From a bacterium (GTDB lineage Bacteria > Bdellovibrionota > FAC87 > UBA2466), in the NCBI GenBank assembly GCA_009927045.1, contig RFNT01000100.1:1-42058 (forward strand): 42,058 nucleotides of DNA, read 5' to 3'. Made by a program: the position numbers and the translations under genes. Of the stretch, positions 7,269 to 15,599 are shown piece after piece. Numbering within the stretch: the first letter of the stretch is position 1; each line of letters begins with the position of its first letter. The notes beneath the pieces are model-generated. The model saw only the letters and a list, made by a program, of their open reading frames with translations, was not told the DNA's origin and searched no databases.

Positions 7269-8513
7269 ATGGATAACATCACACATTCGTTATTTGGAGC
7301 TGCCGTTGCTGAAACCACTTGGGCTCATTTGCCCGAGACAACGAAAGCGCGTTTAGCGCCCGGCACCCGAACGGCCCTGGTTTTAGCTTCTATTTTGGGC
7401 AATAACTTGCCGGACCTCGATTTCATTTACTCGCCTTGGATGCATGCGAATCCGCAGCTTGGCAACTTACTCCATCACCGCGGCCATACGCACACGATGA
7501 CGATTGCCTTTTTTCAATCCCTATTACTCCTGGGAATGTGCGTGTTGTGGAGAAAGCTCCGGCGCAAGACGGATTTTAAACAGGAGTGGCGCTGGGTGAG
7601 TCTCATGGCTTTTTTGGGCCCTCTCACCCACATGCTTCTCGATTGGCTCAATAATTACGGGGTTCACCCATTTTGGCCTCTGGATAACTCTTGGAGATAT
7701 GGCGATTGGATTTTTGTTCTGGAGCCCTGGGCTTGGGTTACTTTTTCAACTTGTCTGTTTTTTCAAGCGCGCAGTTGGAAAGGTCGATGCTTTGCTGGAG
7801 CCATTCCTCTCTTGGGACTTTCACTTTCATGGGGCTTGGGGGTCGTGCCTCCTCTGATGAGTGGCGTTCTTACAGTTTGGGGACTCATTTTAGCTGGGGT
7901 TTACTGGAAACTCGCTGAAAGAGCTCGGTGGAGAGCGGCTTGGACTGCAATCGCTCTCATGCTTTTAATTTTTCAGTGGGGCTCATATCAAACCGAGGCG
8001 ATTTTAAAAACTCAGAACGGGGCACCAGAATTCCAAACAGAGGACACGATCCTCTCCCCGCTTCCTGTGAACCCACTCTGTTGGGCTGTCATCACAGTAG
8101 ACTCCAATGCCACTCATTATCGACTAAAACGGGCAGTAGTAGCTCCTTTTCCCCAATGGGTTTCACTGAGAACCTGCACGCACTTGCGTTTTTTTTCTGC
8201 TGAAGTTGCCGACGCTCCGCTTGATACCGGCATTGTCTGGGAAAAAGAACACGTGGTTGCACTTGCAGAACTCACACAGTTGGCCCAGCAATTTTGTGAT
8301 GTGAGAGACTTTTTACGATTTTCCCGAGCGCCTTATTTTTGGAGAGAAGCCGATCAGCTTTACTTTTCAGATTTGCGCTTTGAACGTTCCAAACGGCGGA
8401 GTTTTGCTCGTATAGCCATTAGCTCACAAAGCCCCCCTTGCCCGGATGCTCGCGCACCTTGGACACCCCCTTTGCAAGCCCTGCGTCGGGTTCCTAGCGA
8501 TTCATTTGAATGA
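7269..8513 (+). CDS. YdjM-type membrane-bound metal-dependent hydrolase
   Basis: A 414-residue inner-membrane protein of the YdjM/DUF457 family. The family marks are intact: MDNITHSLFGA at the start, NNLPDLDFIY near residue 48, HHRGHTHTM near 68, and GPLTHMLLDWLNNYGVHPFWP near 118. These supply histidines and aspartates for metal binding. Four to five membrane segments follow (about 85-250). A soluble part of roughly 150 residues lies at the end. Members are annotated as phospholipase-C-like hydrolases, but the substrate is not established. The 3' end overlaps the NUDIX gene by 20 bases on the other strand. Confidence 0.75.
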   Translation: MDNITHSLFGAAVAETTWAHLPETTKARLAPGTRTALVLASILGNNLPDLDFIYSPWMHANPQLGNLLHHRGHTHTMTIAFFQSLLLLGMCVLWRKLRRKTDFKQEWRWVSLMAFLGPLTHMLLDWLNNYGVHPFWPLDNSWRYGDWIFVLEPWAWVTFSTCLFFQARSWKGRCFAGAIPLLGLSLSWGLGVVPPLMSGVLTVWGLILAGVYWKLAERARWRAAWTAIALMLLIFQWGSYQTEAILKTQNGAPEFQTEDTILSPLPVNPLCWAVITVDSNATHYRLKRAVVAPFPQWVSLRTCTHLRFFSAEVADAPLDTGIVWEKEHVVALAELTQLAQQFCDVRDFLRFSRAPYFWREADQLYFSDLRFERSKRRSFARIAISSQSPPCPDARAPWTPPLQALRRVPSDSFE

Positions 8514-9039
8514 TTTTATTAAACACTCGATGCATGCTGGTTTCTTCTGCCACTTGGAAGGCCTCTTCCCAAGTGAACCATTTCAAATTCGTGCATTCAG
8601 CTTCTGCTTTTTGAATACTTTGTGGCTCTTCACATAAGCCGACGTAGCGAACATCATAGTGAAAGTGCTCAGGTTCCTGTGAAGACTTGGGAATGCGATG
8701 GATATCTAAATCAATGATTTCCATATGCAGCAAGCGAATGGTGGTGGAACCTGCTTCCTCTTGTGATTCTCTCAAAGCTACGGACCGAGTGTCACATTCT
8801 CCATCGCAATGCCCCCCCATCTGTAGCCATTTTTTTAGTTTCCGATGCTGCATGAGCAAGATCCGCTCTCTCGTGGGGCTGATCACGAAACAACTTGCTG
8901 TGATATGCCCCGGAAACTGGCGCCTAGAAAAGGGCCCTGGAGTTTCAAGAATCAATTTTTCAAAAGCTGAGACCCCTTCAAAAGAACCCCAAGTGCATTC
9001 ATAGGCTTTTAACAATTCAATGAACGAAGGGGGCATCAT
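8494..9039 (-). CDS. NUDIX hydrolase
   Basis: A 181-residue hydrolase of nucleoside diphosphate-linked compounds. The NUDIX box is the variant GGHCDGECDTRSVALRESQE followed by EAG, near residues 74-96. It is one residue shorter in the loop and one longer in the helix than GX5EX7REUXEEXGU, a form seen in many bacterial members with a GGHxDG start. The upstream strand ITASCFVISPTRERILLMQH is also typical. It starts inside the last codons of the glycosyltransferase gene upstream (23-base overlap), so they are probably in one transcript. The substrate cannot be read from sequence. Confidence 0.8.
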   Translation of the reverse strand: MMPPSFIELLKAYECTWGSFEGVSAFEKLILETPGPFSRRQFPGHITASCFVISPTRERILLMQHRKLKKWLQMGGHCDGECDTRSVALRESQEEAGSTTIRLLHMEIIDLDIHRIPKSSQEPEHFHYDVRYVGLCEEPQSIQKAEAECTNLKWFTWEEAFQVAEETSMHRVFNKIIQMNR

Positions 9040-10149
9040 GGGGTTTTACTTTTGGCTTCGAGTTGAGACTTCCCTTGGCAATGGGAAGCCGTTGGCACAT
9101 GCCCAGAATCATTTCCTGAAGCTTTTTTTTGTTCTGAAACCGTGCCATTTCTTTTAGGCGTTGATTTTGCTTTTTCAAAAGTGCTCTGACGGCTGGAGGA
9201 TGTTTTAAAACACTGGCGATGATAGCTGCATGATCTACCGGCCGAGAAGAAGGAACTCTACCCCCGCCCCTGCCATGGTTTCCTGAATCCCAGAATGCGG
9301 CCGATAGAAAACTGGGACTTGCTGTTGCATAGCCTCGACTACCGGCAAACAAAACCCTTCATGATCGCTCACACAAATGAAGGCATCTGCAAAACTATAG
9401 TAATTTTTCAGCTCGGCTTCTGTCAGTTTTCCTGTGAGCGTTACAAACGAGGAAAGACCGAGCTGCTTCACCAACAGTTTTAAGTATTTGGTATAGAGCG
9501 GATCCCCAGTACCCACCAAATGAAGTTGCGAGCCTTTGGGAAATTCACTTTTCAAATAAAAGAACAATTCGATCAGTTGAGCTTGCCGTTTATGAGGCAT
9601 GAGCTTGCCTACAAATAACAGATGCTTGGGCTCTAACGGCTCAGCATCTTCTAAGGCAGCAGATTGTGGCTCTAAGTGCATCAAGGGCAGAATTTCCGCT
9701 CGTGGAAATCCCAGCTTTTTAAGTTCATTCACACCAAATTGAGAGACTGCAAAAGCCGGCACATTCTGATGTTTCCAAAAACTCAATTGCTTTTTTCCCT
9801 GGATCAAGTTGCGGAACATATCCCGGTCGTGAACATAAAAGGACTCTGGAGGCTGAGAATGATAAATGAGCGCTTTTGGAATTTCTAATCGAGAGAGTGA
9901 CTTCACTTCTGGATTCGCCTGAGAATGGTGGATGAGCAGCAGATCACAGTCCCATGCCGAATCCAAGGACCACTTATGAACTCGTCCTTGAGGCAGATTT
10001 TTTATTTCTGAGGAAAAAATTTTTCCAGAAACTCCCACTTCGGCAAGAGCTTGCTGAATCAAAAGCATGTGCTGTGTAATGGCTTCACCCGCGCTGGCCC
10101 GAAAATGGTATTGATGGACAGTCAGTGCTTGTTTGAATGGCTCTCTCAT
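9017..10149 (-). pseudogene. GT4-type glycosyltransferase gene with an apparent frameshift
   Basis: The main frame (10149 to 9235) covers most of a GT-B glycosyltransferase of family 4. It has an N-terminal acceptor half (SAGEAITQHMLLIQQALAEVG) and the donor half with LLFVGKLMPHKRQAQLIELF, LHLVGTGDPLYTKYL and SFADAFICVSDHEGFCLPVVEAM, which holds the E-x7-E type nucleotide-sugar site. It stops after GAGVEFLLLGR. The rest of a GT4 end (PVDHAAIIASVLKHPPAVRALL, then QNQRLKEMARF) continues in another frame to 9017. The shift lies about 9240-9270. Joined, the protein would be about 377 residues, normal for the family. It could be a real mutation or a one-base error. It overlaps the upstream small gene by ATGA. 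Confidence 0.65.
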
Positions 10150-10430
10150 AAAGACCCATGGGATAACAGCCGTTTAACTTGAGACAACGTTTTTCGAGTC
10201 ATGCCGATGGTGAGCGGAAGCACTGAAAACGAACGATGTTCCCATTGGCCTTGTAGGACTTTTAGAATGACATAATTCAAGGGTGAAAGCTTCGACGGTT
10301 GGTACTGCATTTCTTCATCAAAATGCGGCTTGGAGGAACGCTTGAGGGCTTTCTGAGTTTTTTGAACAGATTCCTTCACTGCTTTTTGAATTTCAGGCGG
10401 CCACTCAGCTCGAAAAGTGGGCTTACTCAA
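10146..10430 (-). CDS. Small protein coupled to thiolase, function unknown
   Basis: A 94-residue basic protein if it starts at TTG 10430, which overlaps the thiolase stop as TTGA with a GGTGGAGG ribosome site just before it. The frame is open further upstream inside thiolase, but a start there seems less likely. Its stop overlaps the glycosyltransferase start as ATGA. It contains EIQKAVKESVQKTQKALKRS, a probable helix, and a C-terminal part (LNYVILKVLQGQWEHRSF, then GMTRKTLSQVKRLLSHG) that could be a helix-turn-helix. I do not recognise the family. The overlaps on both sides are the main evidence that it is real. Confidence 0.5.
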   Translation of the reverse strand: MSKPTFRAEWPPEIQKAVKESVQKTQKALKRSSKPHFDEEMQYQPSKLSPLNYVILKVLQGQWEHRSFSVLPLTIGMTRKTLSQVKRLLSHGSL

Positions 10431-11602
10431 CAGGCCTCCACCAACAGAGCACTGGCTTCTCCACCCCCAATGCACAGCGAAGCAATGCCTGTCTTCTTGT
10501 TCTCTTGAAGTAAAGTGTGGATGAGCGTTACCAAGATCCGGGTGCCGCTTGCGCCAATGGGGTGTCCCAGAGCAACGGCCCCGCCGCGAATATTCACTTG
10601 AGATTCTGAAATTCCCAAGCCTCGCACACAGCCTAGAGCGACGACTGAGAATGCTTCATTGATTTCATAGAGATCAATGTCCTGCGCCTTCCGTCCCACT
10701 TTTTTCAACAGGCGTTCGATAGCTCCCACGGGAGCTAACGTGAACCACTCGGGCTCTCGTGCATAACTGGCTTGTGCCACTACTTTAGCGAGTGGTTTCA
10801 ATCCTTTTTTTTGTGCAGTTTCGGCAGAGCACAAGACCACTGCAGCAGCCCCATCACTGAGACTACTCGCATTGGCTGCTGTGACCGTTCCATCTTTTAC
10901 AAAAGCAGGTTTGAGTTCTCCGAACTTATCGAGTTTAGCTCGAAATGGTTCTTCATCTCTTTCCAGCAGTTTTTTTTCTTTCCCTTGTGAGTAGTTTACG
11001 GGAACGATTTCCGATTTAAATTTGCCAGATTCCAAAGCAGCTAATGCACGCGTATAACTTTGGCGAGCAAAAGCATCTTGTTCATTTCTCGAAATTTTTT
11101 TCTCGGTCGCACACAGTTCAGCGGAATCGCCCATGTGATTGTTGTGGTACACATCCCAAAGCCCATCGTGGATCATGGCATCGATGAGTTTGCCATTGCC
11201 CATCCGATAGCCTTCGCGAGCTTTATCTAACAGATAAGGCGTACGACTCATGCTTTCCATCCCACCCGCAACCACCACTTCAGCATCTCCGGTTTGAATC
11301 ATTTGAGTAGCGAGCATGACCGTTTTTAATCCACTCCCGCAGACCCGATTCACGGTGGTGCACCGCACCGAATTCGGCAAACCAGCAAACAGAGCCGCTT
11401 GCCGCGCAGGCGCTTGGCCCAACCCTGAAGAGAGGACATTCCCCATCAAACACTCATCAATTTCGTCCAGCGGGATTTGAACTCGACTCACCGCTTCTTT
11501 AATTGCAAAGGCTCCTAACTGAGGAGCGCTATGCTCTTTGAGAGCCCCCAAGTAAGCTCCAATAGGGGTTCTCACGGCTGAAACAACGACTACTTCTTTC
11601 AT
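10427..11602 (-). CDS. Acetyl-CoA C-acetyltransferase (thiolase)
   Basis: A 391-residue biosynthetic-type thiolase, which joins two acetyl-CoA into acetoacetyl-CoA or runs in reverse. The acyl-binding cysteine is Cys88 in NRVCGSGLKTV. The loops NEAFSVVALG, GGAVALGHPIGASGTRIL (catalytic His) and SLCIGGGEA (second Cys) are all present. The length fits AtoB/PhaA/Thl. No hydroxybutyryl-CoA dehydrogenase or PHB synthase lies nearby, so the pathway cannot be set from context. Its ATG lies only 33 bases from the divergent lptE start. Confidence 0.93.
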   Translation of the reverse strand: MKEVVVVSAVRTPIGAYLGALKEHSAPQLGAFAIKEAVSRVQIPLDEIDECLMGNVLSSGLGQAPARQAALFAGLPNSVRCTTVNRVCGSGLKTVMLATQMIQTGDAEVVVAGGMESMSRTPYLLDKAREGYRMGNGKLIDAMIHDGLWDVYHNNHMGDSAELCATEKKISRNEQDAFARQSYTRALAALESGKFKSEIVPVNYSQGKEKKLLERDEEPFRAKLDKFGELKPAFVKDGTVTAANASSLSDGAAAVVLCSAETAQKKGLKPLAKVVAQASYAREPEWFTLAPVGAIERLLKKVGRKAQDIDLYEINEAFSVVALGCVRGLGISESQVNIRGGAVALGHPIGASGTRILVTLIHTLLQENKKTGIASLCIGGGEASALLVEAC

Positions 11603-11635
11603 TCTCTGCCCTCTCTTGGTATCTGTTGGGGTTCA

Positions 11636-12247
11636 TTGAAACCGACCACTCAAAAATACTGCGTCTGGCCCAACTGTGGCAAGGGATTCGCCATTGGAGC
11701 TTTGTTTTTTTGCTGGCTTTTGGGTGGCTGTGGTTACACGCTGAACCATCGCTTAATAGAGACCTTCAAAAGCCCCAAAGGCTTTTTTATTCCTCTTTTT
11801 GACAATAAAACACAGGAAGTGGGTTCCGAAATGGTATTCACCAATGCCTTGATTCGAGAACTCTTGAGCCACGGAGAAAAAATAGCTTCAGATAGCCAAG
11901 AAGGGGCTTTGGAGCTGAGGGGAACAATCACCCAAGTTCAACGTGCAGTGGAAGTTCAAAGTGCTGCAGGTTTAGGGCGATTAGAAACTTATCAACGCGT
12001 TCCCGATCAAATTGGGGTTCGTGCCTTTGTCTTGGTGCAATTGGTAGATCCAAAAACTCAGGAAGTGAAATGGTCCCGGGAATTTGATTCCTATCGACGG
12101 ATCACGGCACCTTTAGATCGTACAATGGATGTAGATGCGCCCTCTAGCTTGGGACTCAAAACAGAATCCCTCATTGAAAACAGTTATAACTTAATTGCCA
12201 GGGACATGATGCGTGACGTGTACGATGCCATGGTTGAGGTGTTTTAA
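11636..12247 (+). CDS. lptE: LPS assembly lipoprotein LptE
   Basis: A 203-residue outer-membrane lipoprotein, the plug of the LptD translocon that inserts LPS into the outer leaflet. It has a lipobox LLGGC with Cys32 followed by GYTL, the usual LptE opening after the cut site. IPLFDNKTQEVGSE, TNALIRELLSHG and LELRGTITQVQ are family strands. The start TTG is preceded by GGGG. The N-terminal leader is long, with two extra cysteines (9 and 14), so a later start is possible but no ATG or GTG fits better. It is followed 3 bases later by holA, the common lptE-holA pair. lptD is not in the window. Confidence 0.85.
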   Translation: MKPTTQKYCVWPNCGKGFAIGALFFCWLLGGCGYTLNHRLIETFKSPKGFFIPLFDNKTQEVGSEMVFTNALIRELLSHGEKIASDSQEGALELRGTITQVQRAVEVQSAAGLGRLETYQRVPDQIGVRAFVLVQLVDPKTQEVKWSREFDSYRRITAPLDRTMDVDAPSSLGLKTESLIENSYNLIARDMMRDVYDAMVEVF

Positions 12248-12250
12248 ACC

Positions 12251-13255
12251 ATGTCTTTAGCCGCACACATTTTCAAAGAACTTTCTCAAAACAAAATACG
12301 ACCTTTCTATTTAATTGTGGGAGACGAACCTTTCCAAATTTCAGAAATCACACAACGCATTCAAGAACACTTCATAAAAAATGAATCGGAAGCGGCTTTT
12401 GTGTTTGAGTGTTTTGATGGCGACACTTCCAAAGGAGAGCAGATTTTAGCTTCTCTGGAAATGCTTCCCGGGCTATTTGATACGGCAGGTGAAAAACGCC
12501 TCGTACGCTGCGATCGCTTTGATAAATTAGCAGCTAGCCAACTGGACATCCTGAAACCTTATTTTGAAAATCCCTCAGAAACCACAGTGTTTCTGATGAT
12601 CGCTGGAAAAGCAGATAAACGTAAAGCATGGGTTAAAGCAGTCCAAGAAAAGGGACACGTTGTAGAAGTCAGTGAACCTTATGATCGCGATTGGCCGAAA
12701 TGGAGAAACTACTTTGAAAAAAAATGCGGAAAAGCCATAGAAAGCACGGCCTGGGAAAAGTGTGTGGAGTTTTCTGGAAAATCATTGAGCCTCGTTTGGC
12801 AAGAAGTACAAAAAGCGGCTGTTTATGTCGGCTCTCGAGGTTCAATCACTGCTCCAGATATCGAGGCCCTGCTATCCACTTCGCTCCGGGCCGATATTTT
12901 TAAGTTTGCTGAGGATGTAATCGCCAAAAAAAAATTGCAAGCCATGAAAGGTTTTGAAGCTTTGATGCTTGAGGGAGAATCTGAAGTCAAAATCCTTTCT
13001 ATTTTAGTGCGACAGTTCCGACTCGTGGCTCGCTGCCAAGCTTTAATGAAGTCAGGAATTCAAGACCCAAAAATCCTGGGACCCAGATTAGGGACACATC
13101 CCTTCTTTGTCGCTCCCTTACAGCAACTGGCAAAGTCGTGTTCAGAAAATCAGCTCCATCAGGGGCTCGATTGGCTGGGAGAAATGGACTACTTGCTCAA
13201 AACGGGCCAAAGCCGACTTTATGAAGGTTTTCTCACAAAGTACTTCAGTGCTTAA
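12251..13255 (+). CDS. holA: DNA polymerase III delta subunit
   Basis: A 334-residue subunit of the clamp loader, which opens the beta clamp and places it on primed DNA. Family marks: RPFYLIVGDEPFQISEITQRI at the start, the degenerate ATPase part (FECFDGDTSKGEQILASLEMLP), CDRFDKL, TVFLMIAGKADKRKAW, and a C-terminal collar domain with ILSILVRQFRLVARCQALM. The length matches HolA. It follows lptE by three bases, as in many Proteobacteria. Confidence 0.9.
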   Translation: MSLAAHIFKELSQNKIRPFYLIVGDEPFQISEITQRIQEHFIKNESEAAFVFECFDGDTSKGEQILASLEMLPGLFDTAGEKRLVRCDRFDKLAASQLDILKPYFENPSETTVFLMIAGKADKRKAWVKAVQEKGHVVEVSEPYDRDWPKWRNYFEKKCGKAIESTAWEKCVEFSGKSLSLVWQEVQKAAVYVGSRGSITAPDIEALLSTSLRADIFKFAEDVIAKKKLQAMKGFEALMLEGESEVKILSILVRQFRLVARCQALMKSGIQDPKILGPRLGTHPFFVAPLQQLAKSCSENQLHQGLDWLGEMDYLLKTGQSRLYEGFLTKYFSA

Positions 13256-13286
13256 GAACCAACGCAAGGCTCCGATAAGTGGAAGT

Positions 13287-13361
13287 ATGACGGTTGCTCG
13301 TGTTTTTTTCGTGTTCACTTGGCTAAGCCTCTTGGGGCTTTTAGTTTTTAATCGCATTTGA
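13287..13361 (+). CDS. Possible 24-residue membrane microprotein
   Basis: The frame from ATG 13287 to TGA 13361 encodes MTVARVFFVF then TWLSLLGLLVFNRI: a short basic start and one hydrophobic helix. A purine-rich GTGGAAGT precedes the ATG at close spacing. The stop is one base before the start of the J-domain gene, which would allow coupled translation. There is no family to compare with. It could equally be chance coding in the gap between holA and the next gene. Confidence 0.3.
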   Translation: MTVARVFFVFTWLSLLGLLVFNRI

Positions 13362-13362
13362 A

Positions 13363-14523
13363 ATGAGCCCGATTTTCCTAGTTTGGGTCTGCTGGCTATT
13401 CGGCAACTTCGCCTCTGCCAATCCCTATCAAATTCTGGGGGTTCCTCCCTCCGCCTCACCGGAAGCCATTAAGAAGGCTTATTTTGAGAAAGCGAAACAA
13501 CTCCATCCCGATGTTTCTGATTTACCCTCAGAAGAAGCCGCCCGTCGCTTCAAAGAAGTTCAAGCGGCTTTTGATGCCCTTCAATCTGGAAAGTCAGAAC
13601 CTGCTTCCGCTTCGGATCGCTTCCGAGAAGAAGAAATACGACAAGCCCGAGAAAAAGCACGCAGCATCTTGGAGTCGGCCTGGAAGAATGGAACGTTCTC
13701 TTATCGCACGCTAGAAAGCTTACCTCGTTATGAAGCTTCTCGAAAATATACACATTTAAACCCATATCCAACGACAGGGCCACAGGGAGCCGGAGAATGG
13801 CAAGCTATTCAAGATTTTTTTAAGGCCCACGGCACGGAGTATTTATCACGTCCTTTACCTTCAAGTTCTCTCCTCGGCCTTTTAAAAGTTTTCGATGTGT
13901 ACATTGAGTTGAGTCCTTTGGCTGCTCAAGCGATTCGAGAGGGATTTGCAGCTCCTGTGGAAAAATCTGTTTTTGATAAAACCCAAAATTCTTTTGATTT
14001 CTTAGACGCTCTCCGGGGCCGCATCGAGCGTTTGGAGCGCACTCGGGCTTTCACTCTATCGAGGGCGCCAGAAGAAGCTCGAAAAAAAGCCTTTGAGGGC
14101 CTTGCAGACTTGTATGTGGAAAGATTCGGGAAAGGATCAGCTCCATCTTCTGAATCCAGAGAAGCACAATTGGCCAAAGCCTTTTTCGAATATGTTTTTT
14201 CCGAAGTGACTCCCAACCCGCTCAAAGTGCATGAACTGGGTTTTTTAATCCAGGGGGTGGCTCCTCTGCTTTCTCCGACAGAACGCCTCGGTTTTCTAGG
14301 GAATCTTTTGGTTCGCTTGGAAAGCTTTAAACCCCAAAAAAAAGTTCAAGGTGCGGTACGGGATATTGAATCCCGCGCTCAAAAATCGATCGAACGCATT
14401 TTTAATGAATATCCTGGATTGAGAGCTTCCTACGCAGAAAAAAGTACTTTTTGGAACCGCACCTTAGGAAAGCTCACCCCATGTGAACTCATTTTAGGTC
14501 ATTTAGCTAAAAGTTTGCGCTGA
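13363..14523 (+). CDS. Exported or membrane-anchored J-domain protein
   Basis: A 386-residue protein. Residues 1-19 are a hydrophobic segment ending in ASA, which looks like a signal peptide or anchor. A J-domain follows at once (about 20-75): NPYQILGVPPSASPEAIKKA, then KAKQLHPD with the HPD motif at 48-50, which stimulates Hsp70 ATPases. The remaining 300 residues are helical, charged and not recognised. No in-frame ATG, GTG or TTG lies between the leader and the J-domain, and a stop precedes the ATG, so the leader belongs to the protein. This places the J-domain next to or across the inner membrane, unusual since DnaK is cytoplasmic. It overlaps the SprT-like gene by 25 bases at the 3' end. 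Confidence 0.7.
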   Translation: MSPIFLVWVCWLFGNFASANPYQILGVPPSASPEAIKKAYFEKAKQLHPDVSDLPSEEAARRFKEVQAAFDALQSGKSEPASASDRFREEEIRQAREKARSILESAWKNGTFSYRTLESLPRYEASRKYTHLNPYPTTGPQGAGEWQAIQDFFKAHGTEYLSRPLPSSSLLGLLKVFDVYIELSPLAAQAIREGFAAPVEKSVFDKTQNSFDFLDALRGRIERLERTRAFTLSRAPEEARKKAFEGLADLYVERFGKGSAPSSESREAQLAKAFFEYVFSEVTPNPLKVHELGFLIQGVAPLLSPTERLGFLGNLLVRLESFKPQKKVQGAVRDIESRAQKSIERIFNEYPGLRASYAEKSTFWNRTLGKLTPCELILGHLAKSLR

Positions 14524-15599
14524 TTGCCATCTGTTTTGGAAATGCCCTTACGAATCACCAAGCTCTGTCCTTCTTTTTTTCCGGCATGAAAGGCTCGAGA
14601 ATCGTGTAATCTCGAATTCCCTCGCAAGCGATTTAATTTAGGGTATCGACTTTTAACTAAATGCTGAAGCTCGGGATCTTGCCGCAACGTCAAAGCTGTC
14701 GAATGCGTGGGACCTTGTGAAAAACCCTGAAGTTTATTTCGAAAACCCTCCAAAACCCCGAGGAAAAAACTGTTTTTTGAAGCAATCCCCAGCTGTTTCT
14801 CTTTTCTGTAAGCTAACCACAGCCCTTTCAGTTGTTGTTCCAGGAAGTAAAACACATACTCTGCCATCAAAACATTTTCCCGAGTTCCCAGAAGCTCTAA
14901 AGCTTTGAATTCCTCACAGGCCTCTGCATTGAACAGGGGGATATGAATCACTTCTACAAAGAAATGATCATTCAGAATAGACGCAATCACCGATTGGTAA
15001 CGCTCAACCCGCTTTTTATTGAGCGGAATCACTAAGTAACCCCAGTGAGCTCCTCGCTTTTCCTGAATGCGATTCAAATGATATTTCGCATAGAGTTCCT
15101 GAACTTTTTGCATCGCTAGGAGGGCTTCATACTCATTGTCGGAAGTAGCCAAACTGAGTAGTTTTTCCGTCCGCTCTAAAAGTCGTTTCTCTTCAGGCGA
15201 ACACTGATCCGATTGCAAGGCAGTTTGTATTGGTAAAGTAGAGGTCTCGGCTCTGCGAGCCCAAGGTGCCACTCCAAGCCGTTCGCAAGCTGCTTGAAAT
15301 GCGGGTCCATGCACATCTGAACTAGCGCTGTCATCGGTTACCAGTTGATGAGCAATTTCATGTTTAAAGATTTCTAAAACGGTCTCCCAGGGATGGTATT
15401 CTATGAGCCGTCGAGAAATAGAGAGGGTGCGGAGTTCACTGTCCCAAGCGCCCCATCGCGCCTGATGCTCATCGATACAAATCACTGGCATTTTCAGCTT
15501 GAGATTGAATGTAAACAAAATTTGCCGATATTCTTCTTGGAGCCGCAGACTCCACAACCTGATTTTTTGAGGAGAAATGACGTCTTCCGAGACACTCAT
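14499..15599 (-). CDS. SprT-like zinc protease with DUF2786 domain
   Basis: A 366-residue protein from ATG 15599, chosen because it overlaps the upstream GH15 stop as ATGA; an open frame extends further upstream but lacks support. The N-terminal SprT-like domain holds HEIAH at about residues 80-84 and a third ligand in DVHGPAF near 97, giving a zinc site. A DUF2786 helical part follows (EEKRLLERTEKLLSLATSDN, then EALLAMQKVQELYAKYHL). A basic C-terminus ends the protein. SprT/Spartan relatives cleave DNA-bound proteins in eukaryotes; the bacterial substrate is unknown. It is probably the last gene of the pst-pho transcript. Confidence 0.75.
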   Translation of the reverse strand: MSVSEDVISPQKIRLWSLRLQEEYRQILFTFNLKLKMPVICIDEHQARWGAWDSELRTLSISRRLIEYHPWETVLEIFKHEIAHQLVTDDSASSDVHGPAFQAACERLGVAPWARRAETSTLPIQTALQSDQCSPEEKRLLERTEKLLSLATSDNEYEALLAMQKVQELYAKYHLNRIQEKRGAHWGYLVIPLNKKRVERYQSVIASILNDHFFVEVIHIPLFNAEACEEFKALELLGTRENVLMAEYVFYFLEQQLKGLWLAYRKEKQLGIASKNSFFLGVLEGFRNKLQGFSQGPTHSTALTLRQDPELQHLVKSRYPKLNRLRGNSRLHDSRAFHAGKKEGQSLVIRKGISKTDGNQRKLLAK

